Part shown: positions 41,601 to 53,501 of the stretch, one piece after another
Layout: every line of letters begins with the position of its first letter
How positions within the stretch are numbered: position 1 is the stretch's first letter
From: Sabellastarte sp. h YS-2021
Taxonomy: Eukaryota > Annelida > Polychaeta > Sabellida > Sabellidae
Direction: 5' to 3'
NCBI GenBank assembly: GCA_964017235.1
Contig: OZ024933.1
Location: forward strand, 96,005,432-96,069,431
DNA length: 64,000 bases
Position numbers and translations under genes: made by a program
The notes under the pieces: model-generated
Databases searched by the model: none
Seen by the model: the letters and a program-made list of their open reading frames with translations, nothing else
What the model was told of the DNA's origin: nothing

Positions 41601-44600
41601 TATTAATTTTATTTTTGATTTGTGGCAAGAAAGAAAAAGTAAATTATGTTGTTAATTTTTATGTATTGCATTGCTGTCTTTATTTACTGTATCTTACCTC
41701 AAAATATGTTTGCTCTGTTTGTTATTAACTCTCTATTTAAAGTGACTTATAAGCCCATATAGGGCTGGGTATTACTTCAATAGTTTTTGTATAATCCTTG
41801 TCAACATAATACATGTCACTATAATAAACTAATAAACTAAACTAAGTCCCAACCCACATCCCCCACCCGGATTCCCCCCACCCACCTCTGGGACCTCCAG
41901 CTATATTGAGTGACACTAAATAAACAAAGGTATTTAATGATATCAGATGAGAAACAAAGACCTCAATGGGGTTGCAGATCTTGTGTAATAGTGAGAGAGG
42001 TGTGGAGAAGGGGAGAGGGGTGGGGGTGGGAGGTGGTGGGCTTCATTACATATAACACAAAGGGGAGTCAGAACTGAGATTGTGTCACATATTTAGGTTG
42101 CATATATATGGACCACATATATAGGTATAGAGGAAATGAATAACTGAAAACAATTTGCAAATTCTAAAAATAAATAATATTTTATTTGTGAACAAATATA
42201 GAAACAGATATGCGCTTTTGGGATTATGAATTTTAGAATGGACATTGAATCATCAATCATTTAAATACTTTGAAGAAAGATTGAAAAGTATGATGAGTTG
42301 AGTTAAAAATAATATTTTATTTGTCAACAAATATAGAAACAGATATGCTCTTTTGGGATTATTATTTTAGAATGGACATTCAATCATCAATCATTTAAAT
42401 ACTTTGAAAATAGGTTTAGAGTTATCATTGCAGGAAGATTGAAAATATAATTTGAGTTATGTATTCGGCGTCTGGGGATACACCATCTTCCTTGGAAGAT
42501 ATAAACAGAGTAGATTGATGTGCTGAAGTTCATATAATAATGAGTAATTATGTTTTTAAAAATTCCCGATCAAAACCTGTGGCGTGAGTGATGACCTGTC
42601 TGGGGATATGTTGGCGCCGAGTTGGCCCAATCTAGTTAAAATTATAGCGATGGTACACTCTAAATGTAGAAGGTTTGAAAACAACCATAATTCTTATTGG
42701 ATTCTTGTAATTGCACAGAAATATACTTTACATTTCCAACATAAATCATTGTTTATTTGTGCAACTTTAAAGTTTGATGAAATTGATAAGATCTGACAAA
42801 TACAAAGCAAAACATGCACTATTTTTCGTCAGTTTTGAATTTGCAAGAAATACCACCAAACATTGCGGTAATTAAGATATCTATGACAGCTGTGGTAATG
42901 AATTCTTATTTGTCAAAAGAGAAAAAATGTAACAGCCAAAGGTAATATTATAAGTTGTATCAGTGATTTGAAAATTGCAAGTTGCAAGAGATCTGGGTCT
43001 TTATGGAGATTTCAGAAAGCATTTGTGATTTTTGTACCCAATTTGCAGCCACCAGTCAATTTTCAGATTTAAGGTGGTATGATTAACTTTATCTGAAAAA
43101 AGATTTCATTGATTGGATCATGAAAATAAGATGATGTTTTCAACAGGTCCTGTTTAATATATTGGCCTATCTGGATGTCAATTAACAGGATAACACAGAA
43201 GTATGTGACTGTGAACTTTAAAGTATTTTAATTGTGATGATATCTTGATTAAAAGTTTGGATATATTTTAACGACACTTGTGCATCACAATGACATTATG
43301 CAGGTGAGAAGTTTGGATGATGAGAAGAAGACCATCATGGCGTACAATAAGAGTCTTGCAGAGTACAACTTGCAACTGAAGCCCAAGTTGGCAGAGCAGA
43401 AGGCCAGCCTCATACAACTCTATGTTAATGCCCAGAAGATTCAGCAGGACTTTGAAGAACACAAGGGACGGCTCGGTAATTTGTGGTCAAATCTTATCAT
43501 ACAGTTGAACCCCTGTTTGTAGAACTCTTGTCAAGGAGTATTTCCCCCCTTTTTGTAGAACTCTGTCAAGGAGTATTTCCTTTTTACGTTGAATTAAATA
43601 TATGGTTGTCGGTGGATCTTTCCATTAAAATTTTCCCCAATTAGTTAGTGATGTGTACTGTAAACTGGTACCACATTTTGTTTTGTTTAGTTAGAAATGA
43701 CAAAATCCACAAAGACTAATTAAGTACTGGTTGTTGAAAATGTCATTATTTTAGGCTTTCTACTGTTGAATACTTTATCATGACAATTAAAAGAACACAT
43801 ATAAATTTCAGGAAATATCTCGCATATTTACTCTATATTCATTGTAAATGAAGTTTATGAATTTCACAATGTCTTGTGAAGACAGTTCCTGTTTTAAATT
43901 ATGGCTCATGTATGCTTGTGGTTAATTTTCATCATATCTGTGGAAGCACAAGAAATCCCGGATTTCATTTGGCTTCAAAGGCCCATAATCCCCTCCCCCC
44001 TGCTGGGTGGGAGAAATTCCTAAGAAATCATCCCGCTATCTCTTGAATATGAAAATAAAATATCCCATGCAGATTTGAAAGTGTTGTGACATTGAGAAAT
44101 TTCCCCAGTATTTATATACATAAAATCTGGAACAAATCGCAATTTTAAAATATAAATATTTGAATAGAATTGACTCGAGCAGATGCACATTTTAGAGGCC
44201 TGAAGAGATAGATTAAGTGTAAGAAGTGTGTAATTGAACTTGTTAGCTTACAATTAATTAGGGGACAACAGGTGGACTACTTCAAAGATCAAACGCAAAT
44301 CAAACCAAAATCAAAGAAGTAATTTTAAGTTGTCAACATCAATAACATCAAAGGAGTAAATTTCATGAATATATCACGTGCAAAGGAATTTTTAAGTGTT
44401 AATTTTCTTGTAATATCCTTTCATTTATTAGGCGTGTTGCATGTAACCAACCCGCCTATTAGATGATGTGTCAGATGTCCGTCCATCAACATTTTCGTTT
44501 CCAGACTCTAATTCAAAAATGCTTTGTCCAATCAAATTCAAACTTGACAGGGAGATAGATCACCATCATAGCTAAGTTGCTTTCAAAATTGGTGTAATTC

Positions 44601-47600
44601 CGTCCGTTCGTTTGTCCGTTTATAGCATAGATACAATTATGTAACCTAGATTACAAGTTTTACATTTCTTAGCCATTTCTATAGCACCTTAACTGGGTGA
44701 GCTAACATTTCTTTCCTTGTTTCTAAATTTAATTACAGCAGTCACTAACCTTATTGCTGCCTGCGCAACCTGCCTTTTGGGGCATCTCTGACCCTCTTGT
44801 TTTATCTGATACCATTTCAGAGTAGTTTTGACTTGTGTATTAATATATTATCTTCACCGTGCTGTGCATCTACATTTTACATCATTACATACACACAACA
44901 GAGCATTAAGACATTTGTAAAAAGCCAATATGAGAGCATTTTCCAAAGTTCTGATATTCAAATAGTTCAAATTTATATTCTCCCAAAAAGTTCTTTGTGG
45001 TTAGGTTCAGTGAGAAATACCATCTTTGTCAGGATTTTGGATACGTTTGTTTCTGCAGGGTCGATAAAAAAAAGTTAATTTGTGTAGGTGAAATCTTCAC
45101 AAGTTTTACACTTATTTCAAATTATCATTCATATTAAGATCAGATGACAGATTTCACATTCCTGTACTCTGTTACAGAGGAACTCTCCAGTCAGTTGTCA
45201 CTGGACACTACACTAGCATTACTGCAGACTGAATCAGCCAAGTCAGAGGAGGATTCAGAGGTAAGTGGAATTGCAATCATTTAATTTGTCTAGAAACAGT
45301 GTCAAAATGACAATTCAAATGTAAAATTGCAAAGTCTCAAGAAATTGGCTACTCTACACAAATTGATTGATGCCTGTGGGGTGTAAATAGTGCATTCTGA
45401 AAATCCAGCTCAACTCAGTTCTTGTATGTCTGGCTCTACTTGGACTGTCTGACTGTGGTGTGCAGCACTCTAACACTGAGAACATCGCACATAGAGCTTG
45501 GACATGGCATCCTGCTATTTAACCAAAAATCATGCCACAAACCATGTCTCTATGCAACCCATTCACAAGAGAGACATTGAAAGACTCAACATATCCGGTA
45601 AGATAACAGGTTCTCACAGGTTTCACCCAAAAAGTACCTTTTTGAACCTGTAGCTGTATTTAACATAAGCCTCTGATGAGGTTGATCATCAGATCAATTC
45701 TGACAATAGACGGTCAGTGTGGAAATAGATTTGTTTTGTGAATTTTACATCAGGTCACTGCATCCCCTCAACTACAAAAACATTCTAATTAAATTATTGA
45801 ATTTAACAGATACCAAAACAACTAAATCTGATATGTTGCAGTGTAATTATGCATTGTGAATCTTTTCTAAAGGTTTTATGATGCTGGAATGCAGCATTTT
45901 GTTCATGGTCAAATCCATTTCATTTTAACTCTTATCAAATTGAATTCCCTTTAAAACTGGAATAAATATCAGCTTTTTCTGGTGAAATTTACCCATTGTG
46001 ATATATTAGCACCAATTGGTAGAATTATGAGCTGTGATCAGTTACAGAGATGTTAAAACTTGGGTCATGTCAACTTTCTTTCATATCTTTATGTAAAACT
46101 AAATGCCCTAAAATTTTTAAAAGATAATGATCAACAACGTAAAGAGTCTTTACTAAAGACTATCTAGCAAGACCCAAACCATATCCGGCTCAATATTCAA
46201 ATCATCTAAAGGATCAGTGATTATATAGACATTTGATATCTATGGAAAAAAACAACCATTTTTCAAATACATTTGGAGTAAGGATTTAAATATCCATATA
46301 AATGAAGGACAGCTGAATTATATATACAAAACATGTTTCAAACCTATCCAAAACAATAACCTGATTTGGTTGTAGATGAAAGTATTTTACAGAATAGTTG
46401 GGACAAAACAGTATGTTCTTCAAGTAGGAGTTTCCACCAGTTCCTCGTGTCTCGGATACAATAATGTATCAAAAAACATTCTGCACACTTTTTGCCAATG
46501 TGATCAAGTGAATTTTTGGGGGAAAAAATGGCATAAGCAACAAGCATAAGCTTTGTTCCAGTTTTTTTTTTTGTTGATGTGTTTTTTGTGTAGTATGTAA
46601 TGAATTGTGCGTAGTATTTGTACTGCATATTGATTACTCCAGTTATTGGAGTTTATATTATTATATCCCCAGACGAAAGTCGGGGATATATTGGATTCAG
46701 GTCTGTCGCTCCGCCGCCGCCGTAGAAATTTCCTTGTGTACGCGATAACTCAAAAACGGATTAATATTTTTTTTTTCAAACTTGGTACACATGTTAAGGA
46801 TGCCCAAAGGAAGATCCCTATTTTAAGGTGACCTTAAACTCCCAATAATAAAGAACTTATGGCCACCTTAAGGTCAGAAATTGCACTTTTGGCCACTTAG
46901 ATCCCTGTAGGTCACAAACTATGAGGCTTATCTGCCTCAGATTTTACCTGAGAACACATTAATATATTCTTAGTACATGTGCCGAAAATCAAGACTTTAA
47001 GTTGAGGAGAAAATTGTCTTTGAGGCCCATAAAGACCCCACTTTTTTCCTATATTTTTAACTTATTTTGCCCTATAATTTGGAAGTGGTAATTCTGATGA
47101 GTCTCAAACTGCACTAGATGTAACTCTTATATGTAATCCTTGTCTGTGAAAAATTTAAAGGCTGTAGGTTTACCCAAAGGGGTCGACTTAAGGTCTCAAA
47201 ATTGCCCACAGAGACCCAATTTATGGACTTTTTGCCATCTTCAAGCACTGTAGCTTTCAAACTATGTCTCTCATCTAAGTAAAATATCATCTGAGAATAT
47301 ATCAATATGTTTTTCTTGTATGTACTCCAAAATTTAGGCCTTTAATAGACATTCCTTATTTATATATTTGATTTGATTTTAGTGATAAGATTAACTGAGC
47401 TTTTTGTATTTGATTACCCCTTTTTATGTCAGCTGACATTATGTCATCACTCTGCGGCGTGGGCGTCCGCGTCCGCGTGAACAACTTCTTCTCCAAAACT
47501 ACAAGGCCTAGAGACATGCTGTTTTTTTTAAAAGATACCTTATCTATCGAGGATGAAAAATTGTTCAAGGCATGTCTGTTCGTCTGTTTGCTAGAGACAT

Positions 47601-50600
47601 TACAAGGGGGGTACCCCCACCAAAAGTGTGAAAATTTCAACTTTTTATCACAATTTTCTCCGTGACTATTGCAGGGATTTCTCTCATATCTTGCATATAT
47701 GTACTAGGCCAGAGGTAGATTCTCTTGTGTCAGTATGAGACCTGGATCTGTCTTACTTTTTTTTTAATAAATTTTTTTAATAATTTTTAATGCATTAAAA
47801 TTCATGAAATCATGCACTAAATCACTTATAACTTCAAAAGTGTTGCATTTACAGCATTTTGTGAAAATATGTTGTTCAGCTACTTTTTCATAGCTACAAT
47901 ATGGTGAGTAAGTTGGGTGTCTGTCTCAATAGCTAAGTGAGTAATAGCTACTTTTGGGCTTTTCAGTAACTTCCATTATGAGTAAAATCACTTGTAACTT
48001 AAAAACTATTGCATTTAGAGAATTTCGTATAAATATGTTATTCAGCTACTTTTGGGCCAGCTATAACATAGTGAAATTTCAGACCTGTAGCTCATGGCAT
48101 AGCTGAGTAATAGCTACTTTTAGGTTATCACTGTTGAGTAAATCACTTATAGCTTGAAAACTATTGCATTTAGAGTATTTTGTTTCAATATGTTATTCAC
48201 CTATTTTGGGGTCAGCTATAACATAGTGAAGTTTGAGACCTGTGGCTCATTTCATAGCTGAGTAATAGCTACTTTGAAGTTCTCACTGTTGAGTAAATCA
48301 GTTATAATTGGAAAACTATTGCATTTACAGAAATTTGTGCAAATATGTTATTCAGCTACTTTTGGGTCAGCTATAACATAGTGAAATTATAGACCTATAG
48401 CTCATGGCACAACTGAGCAATAGCTATTCTCAGGTACTGACTGTTGAGTAAATCAGCTATAACTTGAAAAATATTGCATTTGGAGTATTTTGTTAAAATA
48501 TATTGTTCACCTACTTTTGGGTCAGCTATAACATAGTGAAATTACAGACCTATAGCTCATGGCATAGCGGAGCAATAGCTATTTTCAGGTTCTCACTATT
48601 GAGTAAATCAGTTGTAGCTTGAAAACTATTGCATTTACAGTAGTTTGCTTAAATATATTGTTCACCTACTTTTGGGTTAGCTATAACATAGTAAAATTTC
48701 AGACATGTAGCTCATTGCATAGCTGAGTAATAGTTCCTTTGAGGTTCTCACTGTTGAGTAAATCAGTTGTAACTTGAAAACTATTACATTTAGAGTAATT
48801 TGTTAAATATGTTATTCACAGAATTTTTGGTCAGCTATAATATAGTGAAATTGCAGACCTCTATGTCATGGCATAGCTGAGCAATAGCTACTTTCAGGTT
48901 CTCACTGTTGAGTAAATCATTGTATCCACTGGATAGCCGCAGTGTGTAGAGAGAGATTTCACCATTACTGCTCTGATGAAAAAAAATATTATAGCTAGCT
49001 TTCTTAAGTTTGCAGTATATATTAATAACCATAAAATGTTGTCTGGGAATATTTTTGGCCTCATTTTGAGAAACAAGATGAAAAAGTCATGAAAGATGTC
49101 AGTCATGAAAAGTGCTTATATCTCCCTTATTATTGATCCTAGAGGTTTGGGATGATAAACCAACCTGTAGGAAATGATGGGGTGGGAATCTTTTGGTGTG
49201 GTCAGATTTGACCGTCAATGACCCCTCCTTCAAGGTCAAACAAGGATAGCCAAACTTAAAAGTGCTTATAACTCGCTTATTATTGGTCCCAGAGGTTTGG
49301 GATGGTAAACAGACAGGAAATCATGGGCTGTGAATCTGTTGATATGGTCCGATTTGACCTTGGAACCCTCCTTCAAGGTCAAATGAGGATAGCGAAAATT
49401 GAAAGTGCCTACAACTCGCTTATTATTGGTGACAGAGATTTGGGATGGTAAACCATCCCATAGGAAATCATTGGCTCGGAATCTTTTGGTATGGTCAGAT
49501 TTGACCTTTGGACCCCTCCTTCAAGGTCAAATGAGGACAGCCAAGCTTAAAAGTGCTTATAACTCATTTATAATTGGTCCTAGAGGTTTGGAATGGTAAA
49601 CCATAGGAAATCATGGGCTGGGAATGTATTTGTGTGGTTAGATTTGACCTTGGACCCCTTCTTCAAGGTCGAACGAGGATATTGCATTTGTAGTATTTCT
49701 TTAAATATGTTTTAACCTATTTTTTACACTTAAACAATTACCTTGTTATTTTCCTTCATAATACCATTTACAGGGCACAACTTTTTTATCCTTTTCTTCT
49801 GTCAGCTTCGGAATTTCTTTTGAACTTGCTGTTCAGTTACCATTTACTGTATTTCTGTACAGCTCTATTCCTGATAATTATTCTGTCCTCTAATCACCTT
49901 CACAAATCAAAAACACTCAGTCAGCTGACACAGTGCCCGTTCACGGGCACTCTCCTCTTGTATATTATAAGTGTTTGTTTACCATTTGTGCTGCAGCACT
50001 CCATCTCTTTGTAGTCCCACCCCCCATCCCCCACCCACCTCTGGGACCTCCAGCTATTGAGTGACACTAAATAAACAAAGGTATACAGATCTTCTGTAAT
50101 AGTGAGAGAGGTGTGGAGAAGGGGAGAGAGGTGGGGTGGGGGTGGGAGGTGGTGTTTGCTTCATTATATAATTATCTAAGACAAAGGGAGTCAGAACTGA
50201 GATTGTGTCACATATTTAGGTTGCATATATATGGACCACATATATAGGAATTGAGGAAATGAATAACTGAAAAATGCAAATTCTAAAAATAATATAATAA
50301 AATAATAATATAAATAATATATGATTTTTAAATAATATTTTATTTGTGAACAAATATAGAAACAGAGATACGCTTTTGGAATTATGAATTTAGAATGGAC
50401 ATTCAATCATCAATCATTTAAATACTTTGAAAATAGGTTCAGAGTTACCCTTTGCAGGAAGATTGAAAAGTATGATGAGTTGAGTTAAAAATAATATTTT
50501 GTCAACAAATATAGAAACAGATATGCTCTTGAGATTATTAATTTAAAATGGACATTCAGTCATCAATCATTTAAATACTTTGAAAATAGGTTCAGAGTTA

Positions 50601-51419
50601 TCATTGCAAGAAGATTGAAAATATGATCTGTTGAGTTATATATTCGACGTCTGGGGATACACCATCTTCCTTGGGAAGATATAAACTTAGTAGATGGATG
50701 TGCTGAAGTTCATATAACTTTTCCCAATATTTATGGCATACAACAAATGGATTAAATAAAAAAATTCCCGATCAAAACCTGTGGCGTGAGTGATGACCTG
50801 TCTGGGGATATGTTGGCGCCGAGTTGGCCCAATCTAGTTTTTTGACTGAATTTATATTTCTATCTGTTAAAGTGTACAACATTTTGCATTATGTATATGA
50901 TTATTATAAATATGTGAAACAATAAGAAATGAAAAACAAAAGTTTCAAGGAACACCTTTGATGAGGAGGCTTTGTGAAACTTAGATTTAAGGTGACCTTT
51001 CAAAAAGGAAGGAAATCAACCTTCCTTTCCGTAAGGAGGTTTTGTATCTCAAAAATAAAATTAAATGTATTGTTTTCTTTGAAAAGGTCACGGCTGAGGA
51101 CTTCCTGGCAGGTAACATGGAAGTGGATGCATTTCTCAGTTTGTATGTAGAACAAAGGACTGTGGCCCATGTACGTAAGGTGAAGGTGGAAAAACTCCAA
51201 GAAATCATCCGAACCCAGGGCAGCCGTGCCACAAGTACAGTATATAACCAGCCATCTCAACCAGGACTCTACACCCCACCTAGTCAGCAACCAGCAGTTG
51301 CAACTGGTTACAACCGGTCGCAGATGTCTTATCCAATTGCCAATCCTGGATATGCAGGGAATTCATTTCAGCCAAATTCTTTTGCTGCTGCCATGCCCAG
51401 TTTGAACTCTTACAAATGA
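38524..51419 (+). CDS. VPS37B: ESCRT-I subunit VPS37 (B/C type), four exons with introns
   Basis: VPS37 joins TSG101, VPS28 and MVB12 in ESCRT-I, which sorts ubiquitinated cargo into multivesicular bodies and acts in membrane scission. Four exons (38524-38676, 43304-43475, 45178-45260, 51087-51419) join with phases 0, 1, 0 into 246 codons plus stop; human VPS37B has 285. The Mod(r) domain covers about residues 28-175: YNKSLAEYNLQLKPKL, TTLALLQTESAKSEEDSE and VAHVRKVKVEKLQEIIR are its conserved words. Residues 180-246 are Gln/Pro/Ser/Tyr-rich and disordered, as in VPS37B and C. Introns 1 and 3 are enlarged by Helentron-like copies B and C. The only weak splice site is the intron 1 donor. B versus C orthology is not settled. 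Confidence 0.93.
39640..40760. repeat. ~350-bp tandem repeat inside Helentron copy B
   Basis: AACCTGTGTATGAGGACCAT-type phrases recur near 39660, 40012, 40362 and 40708. Inverted relative to 17230-18960. Confidence 0.88.
41412..41848 (+). pseudogene. 5'-truncated LINE 3' end
   Basis: The segment between CCATCTCTTT and GTCCCAACCC interrupts sequence that is continuous in Helentron copy C. It encodes CKLCKKDVEDEIHFVCVCP followed by ELIRMKYF, the cysteine/histidine tail found at the C terminus of several LINE-type ORF2 proteins, then a stop (41653-41655), a ~190-bp 3' UTR and an ATAAACTAATAAACTAA tail. The upstream part of the frame (from 41308) is Helentron sequence, not LINE. It is a dead 5'-truncated insertion. 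The clade is undetermined because RT is absent. Confidence 0.75.
42636..43303. other. VPS37 intron 1, right part
   Basis: Ordinary AT-rich intron; no repeat recognised. A polypyrimidine-poor acceptor region precedes exon 2. Confidence 0.5.
43304..43475 (+). CDS. VPS37B: VPS37 exon 2
   Basis: 172 bp between the acceptor TTATGCAG and the donor GTAATT, exiting in phase 1. Encodes residues 52-108, the long Mod(r) helix with NKSLAEYNLQLKPKLAEQKA. Confidence 0.92.
43647..43985. mobile_element. Diverged hAT MITE copy, right end lost
   Basis: TAGTGATGTGTACTGTAAAC at 43647 and internal phrases AGGCTTTCTACTG and TTCATTTGGCTTCAAAG align with the MITE at 19867-20232. The terminal CCACTA is missing. Confidence 0.75.
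44440..44799 (+). mobile_element. Short Helitron-like element in VPS37 intron 2
   Basis: Ends with a TGCCTTTTGGGGCA hairpin, 11 bases, CTTG and T (44796-44800), like the 3' end of the element at 47428-49960. The 5' part holds GTCCGTCCATCAACATTTTC and AATTCAAAAATGC, words typical of this group. The left border is tentative. Confidence 0.45.
45178..45260 (+). CDS. VPS37B: VPS37 exon 3
   Basis: 83 bp between TCTGTTACAG and GTAAGT, phase 1 in, phase 0 out. Residues 109-136 (LSSQLSLDTTLALLQTESAK). Too short to stand out as a free reading frame. Confidence 0.9.
45261..46661. other. VPS37 intron 3, left part
   Basis: No recognisable repeat or gene in this 1.4 kb. The short frame 46344-46628 lacks family features. 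Confidence 0.45.
47820..48920. repeat. 155-bp tandem repeat, about seven units
   Basis: G(T/C)CAGCTATAACATAGTG recurs at 48056, 48211, 48366, 48521, 48676 and 48830: steps of 154-155 bp. Units carry GAGTAAATCAGTTATAACTT and TAGCTCATGGCATAGCTGAG. Confidence 0.93.
49100..49690. repeat. ~145-bp tandem repeat, four units
   Basis: CAAGGTCAAA/CAAGGTCGAA words at 49231, 49374, 49522 and 49664. Units share TATAACTCGCTTATTATTGG and GAGGTTTGGGATGGTAAAC. Related units occur at 56570-57000. Confidence 0.9.
51087..51419 (+). CDS. VPS37B: VPS37 exon 4 with stop
   Basis: 333 bp after the acceptor TTTGAAAAG. Residues 137-246: FLAGNMEVDAFLSLYVEQRT, then VRKVKVEKLQEIIRTQ, ending the Mod(r) domain, then a low-complexity tail with NQPSQPGLYTPPSQQP. 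TGA at 51417-51419. Confidence 0.93.
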   Translation, partial: VTAEDFLAGNMEVDAFLSLYVEQRTVAHVRKVKVEKLQEIIRTQGSRATSTVYNQPSQPGLYTPPSQQPAVATGYNRSQMSYPIANPGYAGNSFQPNSFAAAMPSLNSYK

Positions 51420-52689
51420 GGGGCTGTATTTGTAAAATTGGTCAGCAATAGATGAGGCAGAAATCATCTCACAACACATGTAGCTATATATTTTAGTTGA
51501 TTTTTGACTAATCATTGGCTGATCCATTTTGGGAATATATGCCTTCCAAAAGTTCATGTGAGAAAACCAAAACATATTTTTATTAAAATATTTATTACTT
51601 GAAAATATTACCCAGGGGATGCTATGTTGTCGTTAGATACCAGAGGAATGAGAGCTATAAGTTGAAGTCAAATAACAGAGATTATATAAAGCTAGACAAA
51701 TAATTAACAAAACAGTGTTAAAAATGGCAAGAAGAGTGTTCATCACAAGGCATTTCATTTTAACACAGCTGTATTCTGTTAAATTAGTATTAACTCTGTC
51801 ATTTGATCAGTGTTTGCATTGGTGTATCAAAGCCAAAACATTTTTCTTCCAAAATTGCCATGAAAGTATGTTTTTGATACAGTTTTGATCCAAATCTAAA
51901 GTAATATTATTGCCTAATTTTTAGAAAAAAAAATGAAAATTCTTAGAAATTTTTTTTTTACTCTGAGAATTTTTTTCAGAAACTAAATACTTCCTTTTAA
52001 GATAAAAATTCCAAGAATAAGAATAATTGTAAGAATACTGGTGAATATTAACCGTGGCCCAAGTATTCATACTCCCTAGTAACGGCCAGCACTGTGACAC
52101 ACAGATGGGAATCGGTCTCAAATTTCTGATTATATTTACTTTAATGAACTGTTTCAAATACACGCGTTTACAGTGTCAGCAATGGACACTGTATTTTTGC
52201 TTCTGTATGTAGCACATGGAATATTCAAAATAACTAAAAGTCACAATTTGAGATAATATTCTAAGATCTTGCAGAGTTGAACCATCTTTTGACAGAGTAT
52301 GGATTATAAGTTGCTTACTTTTACCAGTCAAAATTGGAGTTAGGGAGTCATTCATCTGGTATAAGAGCATAGACAACATGTTGTATGAAGCATATAAAGT
52401 GGGCCTATACTATGTACACATGTTCAGAGAGGAAGATTCTGGTTTGGACAGATTAATGGGTGTGAACAGACATGTTAATATAAAGCATTGAAAGATTTCA
52501 CGAGTGTTAAAAGTATGAGTTTATAAAATTGAATATGGAGACAATTGTGGTGTGAATAATATAATAATAGAAAATCTATTTTACTTTTACTGTGTTGTAT
52601 AAACCTGTGTGTATGACTGTACGTACATATAAATGTGTACGAAATATAAAAATCCACAAGAAAATACGTTCTCACAACTGTAGTGTAGT
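51420..52689 (+). other. Probable VPS37 3' UTR and downstream
   Basis: Follows the VPS37 stop. No convincing poly(A) signal can be singled out among many AT-rich hexamers. No other gene. Confidence 0.45.
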
Positions 52690-53159
52690 CAGGGTCTCAA
52701 ATTCGCAGTCACCAACTCGCCCACGGCGACTTTAATGGACGAAGGTCGAGTAGAAACGCTTTTATTGTCGCCCGGCTGGCGAATTTAAAATGAAGTGAAC
52801 TCTGCCAGTCCACGTTTTCTAACATATTTCTGGGATCTACGACTCCGCCATTTTATAAACAAAGCACACTCACGGTATTTCTATTCATGTACCTGATTAG
52901 TTTCAAATCGAGGCGTGTCGTGACGACAGCCAGTAAAAAGCTAACATACATCTAGTAAGGGATCAATGTCATTTCTTTTCTGGCATTTCATTGGTTAAAA
53001 TAGTAGAATCGCGTTTTGAATGTAAAGAAATGAAAGTCTTTTTATTTTAACTTTCTTCCGTGACTACTGTTTTGAATGCAAATATCAGACATACATGGAA
53101 TCGCGTTTTGAATGTAAGAACACGGAAGTCCTTTTAGTTTAAAAATCTTCCGTAACCCA

Positions 53160-53500
53160 GTGTTTTGAATGCATGGAAGGTGCTTTTTTATTCATTTATT
53201 TTTGGTTACTTGTACAATGTACCTGTTGAAAAAAAATATTTTTAAAAATTGGTGACATAGAAGGGGATGATTTTTTTCATTCATTTAGTATTGGTAATGA
53301 ATACATTCAGACACAGTGCAAGACACATTACAAAAATATATTAAAAATTGGTGACATAGATAGGGATGGTTTTTTTTCCATTTATTATTGGTAACTTATA
53401 TTTTACCATGCAATACTTTATAAATTTGTTTTCAACAATGGTGACATAGATATGGAAGTTTTTTTTCTTTCCTTTTTTTAAAATTATTGGTAACTTATAT
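53160..53500. repeat. ~90-115-bp tandem repeat, left half
   Basis: TTATTATTGGTAACTTAT(A) and TTGGTGACATAGAT recur at 53240, 53340 and 53430; the series resumes after the nested transposon at 55060-55270. Confidence 0.8.
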
Positions 53501-53501
53501 A

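Larger units (their letters stand above)
38955..42635 (+). mobile_element. Helentron-like element, copy B (VPS37 intron 1)
   Basis: 3,681 bp, same family as copy A but on the opposite strand: 5' TATATCCCCAGACG hairpin, six-unit CCG repeat (39004-39021), 350-bp array, 3' GTCTGGGGATATG, GGCGCC hairpin and CTAG|T (42632-42635). A LINE tail is inserted at about 41418-41848. Confidence 0.82.
47428..49960 (+). mobile_element. Second Helentron-like family nested in copy C
   Basis: Starts TGTCAGCTGACATTATG. The 3' end repeats GTCAGCTGACA (49920-49930), followed by a perfect hairpin AGTGCCCG-TTCA-CGGGCACT (49932-49951), CTCCT, CTTG and T. This is the same layout as the host element but with unrelated sequence. 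It holds two different tandem arrays. No coding region. Confidence 0.7.
46662..50837 (+). mobile_element. Helentron-like element, copy C (VPS37 intron 3)
   Basis: Same ends as copies A and B (TATATCCCCAGACG; GGCGCC hairpin and CTAG|T at 50834-50837), with only four CCG units. Its middle, where A and B have the 350-bp array, is largely lost and replaced by a second element (47428-49960). Sequence homologous to copy B resumes at about 49965 (TGTTTGTTTACCATTTGTGC). Confidence 0.8.
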
